A DNA stretch of 64,000 bases from Streptomyces monashensis (GCF_001866665.1 NZ_MLYO01000068.1:1-64000), one strand, 5' to 3'. Counted from the stretch's first letter, positions 40,902 through 51,006 are shown. Notes: generated from the sequence alone by a model not told the origin. Numbers and translations are program-made.

Positions 40902-42508
40902 CCGGTCGGCCGTCTTCGCCGTCTGCGCAGTCGTACACGCACGGCACGGGCACCACCGCCCTGCTCGGCGACACCATCGGCGCCAACCTCGACCGGGCCG
41001 TGGCCGCCTGGCCGGACCGCGAGGCGCTCGTCGACGTGCCCTCGGGGCGGCGCTGGACGTACGCCCGATTCGGCGCGGCCGTGGAGGAGTTGGCGCAGGG
41101 CCTGGTGGCGGCCGGGGTCGTCAAGGGCGACCGGGTGGGCATCTGGGCGGTCAACTGCCCGGAGTGGGTCCTGGTGCAGTACGCCACCGCCCGCATCGGC
41201 GCGATCATGGTGAACATCAACCCGGCCTACCGCACCCACGAGGTCGAGTACGTCCTGCGCCAGGCCGGGATCTCCCTGCTCTTCGCCTCCCTCGGCCACA
41301 AGACCAGCGACTACCGGGCGATGGTGCAGGAGGTCCGGGGCCGGTGCCCGGAGCTGCGCGAGACCGTCTACATCGGCGACCCGAGCTGGGAGGCGCTGCT
41401 CGCACGGGGCACCGGCGACGCCCCGTACGCGGAGCTGTCCTGCGACGACCCCGTCAACATCCAGTACACCTCGGGCACGACCGGCTTCCCGAAGGGCGCC
41501 ACCCTCTCCCACCACAACATCCTCAACAACGGCTATTTCGTGGGGGAGTCGGTCTCCTACACCGAGCAGGACCGGATCTGCATCCCGGTGCCCTTCTACC
41601 ACTGCTTCGGCATGGTGATGGGCAACCTCGCGGCCACCTCGCACGGCGCCTGCGTGGTCATCCCGGCGCCGTCCTTCGAACCGGGGGCCACGCTGGAGGC
41701 GGTGCAGCGGGAGCGCTGTACGTCCCTGTACGGCGTGCCCACTATGTTCATCGCGGAACTGAACCTCCCCGACTTCGCGTCGTACGACCTCTCCACGCTC
41801 CGCACCGGCATCATGGCGGGCTCGCCGTGCCCGGTGGAGGTGATGAGGCGGGTCGTCGCCGAGATGCACATGGCCGAGGTCTCCATCTGCTACGGCATGA
41901 CCGAGACCTCTCCCGTCTCGCTCCAGACCCGCGTCGAGGACGACCTCGAACACCGCACCGCCACCGTCGGACGCGTCCTGCCCCACCTGGAGGTGAAGAT
42001 CGTCGACCCGGCCACGGGTATGACCCAACCCCGTGGCAGCGCAGGGGAGTTGTGTACCCGCGGCTACAGCGTGATGCTCGGCTACTGGAACGAGGCCGAG
42101 AAGACCGCCGAGGCCGTCGACGCGGGCCGCTGGATGCACACCGGGGACCTGGCGACGATGCGGGACGACGGCTACGTCGAGATCGTCGGCCGCATCAAGG
42201 ACATGATCATCCGGGGCGGCGAGAACATCTACCCGCGCGAGATCGAGGAGTTCCTCCACGCCCATCCGCGGATCAAGGACGTCCAGGTCGTCGGGGTGCC
42301 GCACGAGAAGTACGGCGAGGAGGTGCTCGCCTGCGTCATCCCGCAGGACCCCGCCGACCCGCTCACCCTGGAGGACCTGCGCGCCTTCTGCGCGGGCAGG
42401 CTCGCCCACTACAAGGTCCCGAGCCGGCTCCGGCTCCTCGACGCCTTCCCGATGACGGTGTCCGGGAAGGTCCGCAAGATCGAACTGCGGGAGGCCTACG
42501 GCGGCTGA
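40898..42508 (+). CDS. AMP-forming fatty-acyl-CoA synthetase
   Basis: This 536-residue ANL enzyme differs from its neighbour and fits the long-chain or FadD-like subgroup. Motifs are IQYTSGTTGFPKGATLSHHN (about 188-207), CYGMTETSPVS (about 331-341), WMHTGDLATMRDDGYVEIVG and the C-terminal MTVSGKVRKIELRE with the catalytic lysine. IRGGENIYPREIEEFL is the hinge and CoA-side motif. Start GTG 40898 overlaps the upstream TGA; GAGGAGG precedes it. Coupled expression with a different acyl-CoA ligase suggests two acids of one pathway, or a broad range of chain lengths; the divergent GAF-LuxR gene may regulate both. Confidence 0.9.
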   Translation: MTGRPSSPSAQSYTHGTGTTALLGDTIGANLDRAVAAWPDREALVDVPSGRRWTYARFGAAVEELAQGLVAAGVVKGDRVGIWAVNCPEWVLVQYATARIGAIMVNINPAYRTHEVEYVLRQAGISLLFASLGHKTSDYRAMVQEVRGRCPELRETVYIGDPSWEALLARGTGDAPYAELSCDDPVNIQYTSGTTGFPKGATLSHHNILNNGYFVGESVSYTEQDRICIPVPFYHCFGMVMGNLAATSHGACVVIPAPSFEPGATLEAVQRERCTSLYGVPTMFIAELNLPDFASYDLSTLRTGIMAGSPCPVEVMRRVVAEMHMAEVSICYGMTETSPVSLQTRVEDDLEHRTATVGRVLPHLEVKIVDPATGMTQPRGSAGELCTRGYSVMLGYWNEAEKTAEAVDAGRWMHTGDLATMRDDGYVEIVGRIKDMIIRGGENIYPREIEEFLHAHPRIKDVQVVGVPHEKYGEEVLACVIPQDPADPLTLEDLRAFCAGRLAHYKVPSRLRLLDAFPMTVSGKVRKIELREAYGG

Positions 42509-42536
42509 GCCGGCGTCGTCCGGCTCGTTCCCGGCC

Positions 42537-44150
42537 TCAGGTCCGCCCGTCCCGCGCCCGCGTCCCCCGCTCCCGCGCGCCCTCGGTGTGCAGGGCGTCC
42601 GCCGCGTCGTTCATCGGCTGGGGGACGCCCGCGAGGTCCAGCACGAACAGCGGGACGGCCAGGGCGGCCGCGCGCCGGCGGGCGTCGTCCGTGTAGCCGG
42701 CCAGCGAGAAGTACACGCAGTCCGCGGACTCCGTCATCGCCGTCAGCCACAGGCACTCCACGTCCCTCGGCGCCGCCGGGCGGACGGTCGGGTCCACCTG
42801 GGCGAGCAGCCCGTGGGCGGCCAGCCCGATGCCGTTCGGCGGCCGCTGGTCGGCCCGCCGGATGTCCCGGTAGCCGAGCCAGCGCAGATACAACGCGGCG
42901 GTGGTGACGGCGTCCCGGGCGGTACGGATGACGCGCGGCTGGAACGCCGGCCGGGAAACCGCCCCCCACCCCGCGCCGCCCGCCCCCGGCATCACCCCTG
43001 GCGCCTCTCCGGCTCCGGCCGCGGACGAATCGGGTCCGGGCGGTGTCCCGGGTTCGGTTCGGGTTCCGTGTCCGGTCGGGGTGCCGTGTCCGGGGGGCGT
43101 CTCGCCCTTGGTCGGGGCGCCGTGTGCGGGGGGTTTCTCGCGCTCGGTCGGGGCGCCGTGTGCGGGCGGGGTTCCACGTCCGGCCGGTGTCCCGTGTTCG
43201 GTCGGGGCGCCGCGTTCGGCAGGTGTCCCGTGCCCGGTCGTGGTCCTGTGCGCGGGCCGGGTTCCACGTCCGGCCGGTGTCCCGTGTTCGGCCGGTGTCC
43301 CGTGCCCGGTCGTGGTCCTGTGCGCGGGCCGGGTTCCACGTCCGGCCGGTGTCCCGCCTTCGGCCGGTGTCCCGTCTTCGGCCGGGGCCCCACGTCCGGC
43401 TGGTGTCCCGTGTTCGGCCGGGGTCCCGTTTCTCGTCGGCACCTCGCCTGTGGCCGCGGCTGCGCCTTCCGGGGGGACGCTGCCTTCCGTCGGTGGCTCG
43501 CCTCCGGCCGGCACACCGCGTTTCGGCGACACCCCGCCTCCCGCGGGCACCCCGCCTCCCACCGGCATCTCCCGTCCGGCCGGTGCCTCGCCCGCCTCCG
43601 GTACCGGGCCTGTCTCCTGTGCCCATCCTGCCCCCGGCACCAGGCCCGTCTCCTGTGCCGGCTCCGAGGGTGATGCCGCGCCCGAGGCGGGCGTGGGTGC
43701 CGATGTCCTGTCCGGCTGAGTCCCCGTGCCCGGTACTGCGTCCGGCCCCGCGGCCCCCGGCCCCGACGCGGGCTTCGGTGCCGGTCCGGCGCCCGCCCCG
43801 GCCGCCGAGGCCGCGCCCGGCTGTGTCCCGGTGCGCGCCCCGGATTCCCGCTCCGGCTGCTCCGCCCCCGCCGCTGGGCCCGGCCGGGAGGAGCCGGTGA
43901 CCGGGATGCGCAGGACCGTGCCGCAGGGGCAGCCCAGTTCCGGGTGGGGCCAGTGGCTCCGGCGGCCGCAGGCGGTGCACGGCACCGCGATCCACTCGTC
44001 GTCCCAGGCGCGGTGGACCGTCACGACCGGCTCGGCGGTCGGATCGAGGCGCGGCGCGGTGGGGGCGCCGCACGCGCACGGATAGACCGGCGCGGTGTAG
44101 ACGTACTCGCGCCGACAGGCCGGACAGCGCACCGGCACGCTCTCGGGCAT
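42537..44150 (-). CDS. Zinc-ribbon protein with repeat linker and degenerate Mrr-like domain
   Basis: This 537-residue protein has three parts. The first 85 residues contain two zinc-ribbon Cys sets (CPACRREYVY with CACG, and CTACGRRSHW with CPCG). Residues about 95-385 are a low-complexity linker rich in hexapeptides of the form GTPAxx. The C-terminal 130 residues resemble Mrr-type restriction endonuclease folds: YLRWLGYRDIRR, GIGLAAHGLLAQVD and CVYFSLAGYTDDARRRAAAL. In active Mrr domains the second block has Asp in GxD and ends in QVK; here these are Gly and Asp, so catalysis is unlikely. It may bind DNA. Start 44150 has GGGAG upstream. It converges with the acyl-CoA synthetase gene. Confidence 0.62.
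   Translation of the reverse strand: MPESVPVRCPACRREYVYTAPVYPCACGAPTAPRLDPTAEPVVTVHRAWDDEWIAVPCTACGRRSHWPHPELGCPCGTVLRIPVTGSSRPGPAAGAEQPERESGARTGTQPGAASAAGAGAGPAPKPASGPGAAGPDAVPGTGTQPDRTSAPTPASGAASPSEPAQETGLVPGAGWAQETGPVPEAGEAPAGREMPVGGGVPAGGGVSPKRGVPAGGEPPTEGSVPPEGAAAATGEVPTRNGTPAEHGTPAGRGAPAEDGTPAEGGTPAGRGTRPAHRTTTGHGTPAEHGTPAGRGTRPAHRTTTGHGTPAERGAPTEHGTPAGRGTPPAHGAPTEREKPPAHGAPTKGETPPGHGTPTGHGTRTEPGTPPGPDSSAAGAGEAPGVMPGAGGAGWGAVSRPAFQPRVIRTARDAVTTAALYLRWLGYRDIRRADQRPPNGIGLAAHGLLAQVDPTVRPAAPRDVECLWLTAMTESADCVYFSLAGYTDDARRRAAALAVPLFVLDLAGVPQPMNDAADALHTEGARERGTRARDGRT
43140..43440 (-). repeat. Short tandem repeats coding GTPAxx hexapeptides
   Basis: A 72-bp unit (24 residues) containing CCCGTGCCCGGTCGTGGTCC recurs at about 43229 and 43301, and shorter 18-bp units run through the stretch. 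All keep reading frame. The number of units probably varies between strains. Confidence 0.7.
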
Positions 44151-44315
44151 GGCCCACTCCCAGGCGTCGCGTCGGGACAGCGCTGCCCATGGTCCTCCTC
44201 TCCTGCCCCGCTTGTCCGGCGCTTGCCGGGTCTTCGCCGATTCGCGGCCATCTCCGGTGTCTCTTGACGGCTTTCGCCCGCCCCCCTACATTGTTTCCAG
44301 ATAGCAGAAATTAAA

Positions 44316-44330
44316 TTCCGCAATACGGAA
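44316..44330. promoter_or_regulatory. Palindromic operator upstream of gcl
   Basis: TTCCGCAATACGGAA is a five-base dyad with a five-base centre, about 85 bp before the gcl start codon. It overlaps or follows a possible promoter (TTGTTT at 44291 and TAAATT at 44312). Similar dyads occur before hyi and catalase. Confidence 0.6.
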
Positions 44331-44414
44331 AACTAGCGAACATCACGGACGTGGCTGTGCTCACCGCGGGGCGCGACGGGAGTACGCATCCGACAGCCGA
44401 AGCAGGAGTACTCG

Positions 44415-46202
<1,788 letters not shown>

Positions 46203-46232
46203 CGGCCGTAGCGCCGGCACGCCGACAAGCCG

Positions 46233-46264
46233 AGGGCGGCCCGTCCGTGAGGACGGGCCGCCCT
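46233..46264. terminator. gcl terminator
   Basis: A perfect 14-bp stem, AGGGCGGCCCGTCC at 46233-46246 with GGACGGGCCGCCCT at 46251-46264, has a GTGA loop and is followed by TT. It lies 30 bp after the gcl stop and before a convergent gene, so it can serve both. Confidence 0.85.
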
Positions 46265-46320
46265 TCGGCGTTCCCGCACCCCCGCACGGGACCGGCCGTT
46301 CGGCACCTCTCCACCTCTCT

Positions 46321-46554
46321 CTACACCTCGTGTTCCGACAGCCCCGGCCAGTCGTCGGGACCGCCGCCCTGCCACTCGATCAGGTCGCTCTCCTCCACCT
46401 CGATGCGGTCCAGGTCCGCCAGCCGCAGGATCTCCACGACATCGTCCAGATGGGAGGCGATCCCCAGCGTCACCTCGCCCTCGGTGACCCGCCGGGAGCC
46501 GTCCAGGGCGGGGGAGTGGACCACGATGTGCGGGTACTGCGTCGGATTGCCCAT
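46321..46554 (-). CDS. Small conserved-looking protein of unknown function
   Basis: This 77-residue acidic protein starts at ATG 46554 behind a GGGGG run. It contains ITLG-like strands and an acidic C-terminal half (HLDDVVEILRLADLDRIEVE). The regular alternation and good codon use suggest a real gene although I recognise no family. It converges on gcl and is transcribed away from the small membrane protein gene at 46625, with a 70-bp divergent gap. Confidence 0.6.
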   Translation of the reverse strand: MGNPTQYPHIVVHSPALDGSRRVTEGEVTLGIASHLDDVVEILRLADLDRIEVEESDLIEWQGGGPDDWPGLSEHEV

Positions 46555-46624
46555 GCCCCCAGCGTGCTGCGGAGCCGCCCGACGCGCACGCCGGGGCCGT
46601 GACGCCCTCCGATAGCGTGTCCGG

Positions 46625-47122
46625 GTGCAGAGAGACAGTCGTACGTGGGCCGTGGGCCGCACGGTGGCCCTGGCGGCGATGGCGCTGTTCGGGGTGGCCC
46701 TCCTCGTGGGCACCCTCCGTGAGGTCGCGCAGGCCGACAGCCGGATATCGGCCCTCCGCGATCACGGGCGCAGGGTGCCTGGCGGCGCCGTTGTCAGCTA
46801 CGCGTGCTCGACGGGCCGTGGCGCCTCGTGCTCCGCGAGCAGCGTGATGCTCAGTTTCCGAGCCGGCGACGGGGACGACGAGTATGTCCGGGAGGACGAA
46901 CTGGCGGACTCGCTCTACGTGCCGAGCGGCCGCCCGTCCGAGGACGACGGGCTGGTGCGCACCACCGTCGTCTACGACCCCGCCGATCCGGCGAACGCCC
47001 AGGCGGCCGGCGCCCTGCACCGGGGCGTCGTGGACTTCGTCGCGGACCGCTGGTTCCCCATCGCCCTCGGCGTGGTGCTGACCGGGGTCGGCGCGGCCGC
47101 ACTCGTCATCGACCGGGCCTGA
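46625..47122 (+). CDS. Small two-helix membrane protein (DUF3592-like)
   Basis: This 165-residue protein has a membrane helix near the N-terminus (VALAAMALFGVALLVGTLRE, about 14-33) and another at the C-terminus (WFPIALGVVLTGVGAAALVI). The domain between them contains DADPAN-like and VVYDPADPANAQA sequences, as seen in DUF3592-type proteins of actinobacteria, and two cysteines. It is probably anchored with the middle domain outside. Start GTG 46625. Function unknown; the arrangement relative to gcl appears incidental. Confidence 0.62.
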   Translation: MQRDSRTWAVGRTVALAAMALFGVALLVGTLREVAQADSRISALRDHGRRVPGGAVVSYACSTGRGASCSASSVMLSFRAGDGDDEYVREDELADSLYVPSGRPSEDDGLVRTTVVYDPADPANAQAAGALHRGVVDFVADRWFPIALGVVLTGVGAAALVIDRA

Positions 47123-47520
47123 GTCCGGGGGAGACCGGGACGCACGGCAGCGCCCCCGGACCGACCGGTCCGGGGGCGCTGCCTCGGTGTGCTGACAGCC
47201 GTCCGACGGCGCGAGGCTGGGCGCGACAGGTCGTTCGCGCCGCCGGACGGGGCTGGTGGGGACCCCTGAGCGGGGTCCGGGTGGGACCGCGGCGGATGCG
47301 ACGGAACCGGGTCCCCCTTTCCCTCTGGTCGAGAAGGGGGACACGGGTCCTTCACCACCGCACTGGCTCGCATGCCGCCGCGGTCCTCGCCCTGCCCGCG
47401 CCGGCCGCTCGCCGGCCACCCCTCATCCGGGCCGCCGGGCGTCCTGCGCGGGCCGCGTGCGGAGTTGCTGACCTCCCGTCAGACTCCGTACGCCGCTCGG
47501 GTGTTGCTGTCGCCGTTCGC
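47123..47520. other. 398-bp region between convergent genes
   Basis: I see no gene. The stretch contains a strong terminator hairpin at 47146-47183 and a weaker hairpin at 47311-47342 (GTCCCCCTT against AAGGGGGAC). A short plus-strand frame around 47256-47471 has atypical composition and I do not accept it. Confidence 0.5.
47146..47183. terminator. Strong stem-loop after small membrane protein gene
   Basis: A perfect 17-bp stem, GGCAGCGCCCCCGGACC (47146-47162) against 47167-47183, has a four-base GACC loop and starts 23 bp after the stop at 47122. Confidence 0.85.
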
Positions 47521-48984
47521 TCAGTCCTCGCGCAGGGCGCGGACCGCCTCCTCGACGCGCTTGCCGTACTCCGGGTCGGCGGCGTGGAAGTGGGCCAGGT
47601 TCTTCTCGATCACGTCGTCGCGGGACACCTGCGACAGGCCGCCGGCGATGTTCGCGACCAGGCGGGACTTCTCGTCCTCGGACATCAGGCGGTACAGCTC
47701 GCCCGCCTGGAAGAAGTCGTCGTCCTTGGTGTGCAGGGGCGCCTCGTGGGTGCCCGTGTGGCCGGAGACGGCCAGCGGGGCCGACAGCGGGCGGCCCGTC
47801 TCGGCCGGGCCGTCGTAGGAGTTCGGCTCGTAGTTCTTGGCGCCGCGGCCCTGGCCGTTGACCGCCATGAGGCCGTCGCGGCCGTAGTTGAGGGCACCGC
47901 CCTCGACCGCCTTCGGGGCGTTCACGGCGAGCTGGGTGTGGTTGACGCCCAGGCGGTAGCGGTGCGCGTCGGCGTAGGCGAACAGGCGGCCCTGCAGCAT
48001 CTTGTCGGGGGAGGGGCCGATGCCCGGAACGAAGTTGTTCGGGGAGAACGCGGCCTGCTCGACCTCGGCGAAGACGTTGTCCGGGTTGCGGTCGAGGACC
48101 AGGCGGCCCACGCGCTGGAGCGGGTAGTCCTTGTGCGGCCAGATCTTGGTCAGGTCGAACGGGTTGAAGCGGTAGTCCGCCGCCTCGGCCGCCGGCATGA
48201 GCTGGACGTACAGGGTCCAGGACGGGTGCACCCCGCGCTCGATGGCCTGGAGCAGGTCCGTCTGGTGCGAGGCGGCGTCCTTGCCCGCCAGCTCCGCGGC
48301 CTGCTCGCTGCTGAGCGAGCGGATGCCCTGGTTGGTCTTGAAGTGGTACTTGACGAAGAAGGCCTCGCCCTGGGCGTTCGTCCACTGGTAGGTGTGCGAG
48401 CCGTAGCCGTTCATGTGGCGGTACGACGCCGGGATGCCGCGGTCGCCCATCAGCCAGGTCACCTGGTGCGTGGCCTCCGGGGCGTGTGCCCAGAAGTCCC
48501 AGACGTTGTCCGGCTCCTGCCTGCCCGTGAACGGGTCGCGCTTCTGCGAGTGGATGAAGTCGGGGAACTTGATCGGGTCCTTGATGAAGAACACCGGGGT
48601 GTTGTTGCCGACGAGGTCGTAGTTGCCCTCCTCGGTGTAGAACTTCAGGGCGAAGCCGCGCGGGTCACGGACGGCGTCGGCGCCGCCGAGGGAGTCGGCG
48701 ACCGTGGAGAAGCGCGCGAACACCTCGGTGCGCTTGCCGATCTCGCTCAGGAAGCCGGCGTGGGTGTAGCCGGTGACGTCGTCGGTCACCTCGAAGTGGC
48801 CGTACGCGCCGGAGCCGCGGGCGTGCACCACGCGCTCCGGGATGCGCTCGCGGTTGAAGCGCGCGAGCTTCTCCAGGAGGTGCTGGTCCTGGAGGAGGAG
48901 CGGGCCGCCGACGCCGGCGGAGGCGGAGTTCTGGTTGTCGGCGACCGGGGCGCCGGACTCTGTCGTGAGCACGCGCTTCGACAT
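47521..48984 (-). CDS. katA: Monofunctional heme catalase
   Basis: This 487-residue protein is a clade-typical small-subunit catalase. The distal His is in RVVHARGSGAYG (about residue 55) and the Asn in VGNNTPVFF. The proximal heme-ligand Tyr is in RLFAYADAHRYRLG (about 333). It removes H2O2 in the cytoplasm. The start ATG 48984 has GGAAGG upstream. A canonical promoter lies at 49034-49062. Two elements near that promoter recur upstream of purine genes, and uricase, xanthine oxidation and other oxidases make H2O2, so induction with purine breakdown is a plausible role. gene_symbol is given by family; the paralogue number is unknown. Confidence 0.95.
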   Translation of the reverse strand: MSKRVLTTESGAPVADNQNSASAGVGGPLLLQDQHLLEKLARFNRERIPERVVHARGSGAYGHFEVTDDVTGYTHAGFLSEIGKRTEVFARFSTVADSLGGADAVRDPRGFALKFYTEEGNYDLVGNNTPVFFIKDPIKFPDFIHSQKRDPFTGRQEPDNVWDFWAHAPEATHQVTWLMGDRGIPASYRHMNGYGSHTYQWTNAQGEAFFVKYHFKTNQGIRSLSSEQAAELAGKDAASHQTDLLQAIERGVHPSWTLYVQLMPAAEAADYRFNPFDLTKIWPHKDYPLQRVGRLVLDRNPDNVFAEVEQAAFSPNNFVPGIGPSPDKMLQGRLFAYADAHRYRLGVNHTQLAVNAPKAVEGGALNYGRDGLMAVNGQGRGAKNYEPNSYDGPAETGRPLSAPLAVSGHTGTHEAPLHTKDDDFFQAGELYRLMSEDEKSRLVANIAGGLSQVSRDDVIEKNLAHFHAADPEYGKRVEEAVRALRED

Positions 48985-49020
48985 CAGGGACCTTCCGTAC
49001 GAGTGGCAGCGGAAAACTGT

Positions 49021-49035
49021 TTCCGCTTTGTGGAG
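49021..49035 (-). promoter_or_regulatory. Operator-like dyad at the catalase promoter
   Basis: TTCCGCTTTGTGGAG matches the gcl/hyi dyad at all but the last base of the arm. On the transcribed strand it overlaps the end of the -10 box and the transcription start. An adjacent, separate symmetric element GCGGAAA..TTTCCGC spans 49010-49026. Confidence 0.5.
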
Positions 49036-49062
49036 CCTAAGTTCGGGCCCTCCGGGCGTCAA
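49034..49062 (-). promoter_or_regulatory. Catalase promoter
   Basis: On the minus strand TTGACG (49057-49062) and TAGGCT (49034-49039) are separated by 17 bases, a near-consensus vegetative Streptomyces promoter, about 50 bp upstream of the catalase start. Confidence 0.7.
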
Positions 49063-49074
49063 CAGTTTGTTGAA
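49057..49074 (-). promoter_or_regulatory. 18-bp element at the catalase -35, shared with uraD
   Basis: On the minus strand TTCAACAAACTGTTGACG contains a CAACA/TGTTG dyad and ends in the -35 hexamer. The same sequence with one difference lies at the -35 of the uraD promoter (55649-55666). Confidence 0.6.
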
Positions 49075-49094
49075 GCTCGGGGCGGCGGAATGTG

Positions 49095-49156
49095 TTCCGG
49101 GCCGCGGCGGCGCCTGGGCGCGACAGGACAGGTGTCGGCGCCGCCGCGGCCCGGAA
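49095..49156 (-). terminator. Long stem-loop after glxR
   Basis: A 20-bp perfect inverted repeat, 49095-49114 against 49137-49156, with core GGGCCGCGGCGGCGCC and a 22-base loop, lies just after the glxR stop and before the catalase promoter. It isolates the two transcription units. Confidence 0.75.
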
Positions 49157-49168
49157 GTCTCGGGAGCG

Positions 49169-50059
49169 TCAGACCTGGGCGCCGGAGAGGCGCTCCACGG
49201 CGCGCAGCAGGGCCGAGTGGTCCAGGCCGCCGTCGCCCTGGGCGCGCAGCGAGGCGACCAGCTGGGCGACCACGGCGCCGACCGGCAGGGCCGCGCCGAC
49301 GTTGCGGGCGGCGTCCGTGACGATGCCCATGTCCTTGTGGTGCAGGTCGATACGGAAGCCCGGCTTGAAGTCGCGGTTCAGGAAGTTGTCCTTCTTGCGC
49401 GTCAGCACGGTCGAGCCGGCGAGGCCGCCGTTGAGGACGTCGAGCGCGGCCGTGAGGTCCACGCCCGACTTCTCCAGGAAGACCACGGCCTCGGCGCACG
49501 CCTGGATGTTCACGGCGACGATCAGCTGGTTGGCCGCCTTCACGGTCTGGCCGGAGCCGTGCGGGCCGCACAGCACGATGGTCTTGCCGAGCGCATCGAG
49601 GACGGGCTTCGCGATGTCGAAGTCGGCCTGGGTGCCGCCGACCATGATCGACAGCACGGCCTCGATGGCGCCGGCCTCGCCGCCGGACACCGGGGCGTCG
49701 AGCACCCGGATGCCCTTGTCCCCGGCGGCCTTCGCCAGGTCGACGGAGGTCTGCGGGGTGATCGAGGACATGTCGATCAACAGGGCGCCCTGCCGCGCGT
49801 TCTCCAGGATGCCGTCGGGGCCGTAGGAGATGGCCTCGACCTGCGGGGACGCGGGCACCATCGTGATGATCACGTCGGCGTCGCGCACGGCCGCGGCGAT
49901 CGAGGGGGCCGCGGTGCCGCCGGCGGCGGCCAGGCGGTCCAGCTTGTCCTGCTCCAGGGTGAAGCCGGTGACGTCGTAACCCGCCTTGATCAGGTTCTCG
50001 GACATGGGGGAGCCCATGATGCCGAGGCCGATCCAGGCGATCTTGGGAAGGTTGCTCAT
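49169..50059 (-). CDS. glxR: 2-hydroxy-3-oxopropionate (tartronate semialdehyde) reductase
   Basis: This 296-residue beta-hydroxyacid dehydrogenase reduces tartronate semialdehyde to D-glycerate. The N-terminal Rossmann motif is GLGIMGSPMSENLIKAGYDV (about 10-29). The substrate motif is DAPVSGGEAGA and the catalytic Lys is in GSGQTVKAANQL (about 170). It lies 40 bp downstream of hyi on the same strand, so they form a hyi-glxR operon. The start at 50059 has GAGAGG upstream. Family membership is secure; the substrate is inferred from gcl and hyi in the window. Confidence 0.93.
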   Translation of the reverse strand: MSNLPKIAWIGLGIMGSPMSENLIKAGYDVTGFTLEQDKLDRLAAAGGTAAPSIAAAVRDADVIITMVPASPQVEAISYGPDGILENARQGALLIDMSSITPQTSVDLAKAAGDKGIRVLDAPVSGGEAGAIEAVLSIMVGGTQADFDIAKPVLDALGKTIVLCGPHGSGQTVKAANQLIVAVNIQACAEAVVFLEKSGVDLTAALDVLNGGLAGSTVLTRKKDNFLNRDFKPGFRIDLHHKDMGIVTDAARNVGAALPVGAVVAQLVASLRAQGDGGLDHSALLRAVERLSGAQV

Positions 50060-50099
50060 TGCGGGTGCCTCTCTCAACTACCTTGGAAAGTCAGGGGGT

Positions 50100-50939
50100 T
50101 CAGCGGGCGGCGCGGGCCTGGCGCGGCAGCCACCCGAAGGCCTCGGCGCTGGGCCTGTCGCCCGGCTTGTACTCCAGGCCCACCCAGCCGTCGTAACCGG
50201 CCTTCCGCAGCTGGTCGAGCAGCTCCTCCAGCGGGAGCGAACCGGTGCCGGGGGCGCCGCGGCCGGGGTTGTCCGCGATCTGGACGTGACCGGTCTTCGC
50301 CGCGTACCGCTCGATCACCGAGGGCAGGTCCTCGCCGTTCATGGACAGGTGGTACAGGTCCATCAGGAACGTCGCGTTCCCGAGGCCCGTCGCCTCGTTG
50401 ACCTTGTCCACGATCTCGATCGCCTTGGGCGCGCTCACGATCGGGCACTTCGGCGACTCGGGCTGGTTGAGGGCCTCGATCAGGATCGTGCCGCCGACCC
50501 GGCCGACGGCCCGGGCCGCGAGGACCAGGTTCTCCAGGGCGAGCGCGTCCTGCTCGGCCGGATCCACGCCGTCGACGCGGTTGCCGTACAGGGCGTTGAA
50601 CGTCGTGCAGCCCAGGGACTGGCCGAAGGCGACGGCCACGTCGATGTTGGCGCGGAACCGGTCCGACTCCGCACCGGGGATCGACAGGGCGCCGCGGTCC
50701 GGGCCCGGCAGCTGTCCGGCGTAGAAGTTCAGGCCCGTGAGCCGGACGCCCGCGTCCTCGATCGCCTTCCTCAGGGCGTCGAGCTCGGCCTGCTCGGGGG
50801 TGGGGGAGTCGACCCAGGGCCACCACAGCTCGACCGCCGTGAAGCCCGCCGCGGCGGCCGCCGCGGGGCGCTCCAGGAGCGGGAGTTCCGTGAAGAGGAT
50901 CGACAGGTTGACGTTGAAGCGCTGGTCTGCGAATCCCAT
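50100..50939 (-). CDS. hyi: Hydroxypyruvate isomerase
   Basis: This 279-residue TIM barrel interconverts hydroxypyruvate and tartronate semialdehyde. It has the N-terminal NLSILFTELPLLERPAAAA, the metal-ligand Glu in GGTILIEALNQ, DLYHLSMNGED and HVQIADNPGRGAPGTG, then GLEYKPGDR, all typical of Hyi. It links the gcl product pool to glycerate formation. ATG 50939 is chosen because the conserved start MGFADQRFNVNLS begins there. Its promoter and two operator-like dyads lie directly upstream. Confidence 0.92.
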   Translation of the reverse strand: MGFADQRFNVNLSILFTELPLLERPAAAAAAGFTAVELWWPWVDSPTPEQAELDALRKAIEDAGVRLTGLNFYAGQLPGPDRGALSIPGAESDRFRANIDVAVAFGQSLGCTTFNALYGNRVDGVDPAEQDALALENLVLAARAVGRVGGTILIEALNQPESPKCPIVSAPKAIEIVDKVNEATGLGNATFLMDLYHLSMNGEDLPSVIERYAAKTGHVQIADNPGRGAPGTGSLPLEELLDQLRKAGYDGWVGLEYKPGDRPSAEAFGWLPRQARAAR

Positions 50940-50985
50940 CGGGGGCCGCGCTCCCTTCCGTGATCGACGTCGCCGAGCTTCCTTA

Positions 50986-51000
50986 TTCCGTATTATGGAA
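50986..51000. promoter_or_regulatory. Operator dyad 1 upstream of hyi
   Basis: TTCCGTATTATGGAA is a nearly perfect dyad of the gcl type, 47 bp before the hyi start codon. Confidence 0.6.
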
Positions 51001-51006
51001 GTTCGT

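Noticed and set aside
47256..47471. 71-codon plus-strand frame in the gcl-catalase region
   Set aside because: It is Pro/Gly/Arg-rich, lacks a ribosome site and overlaps a hairpin.
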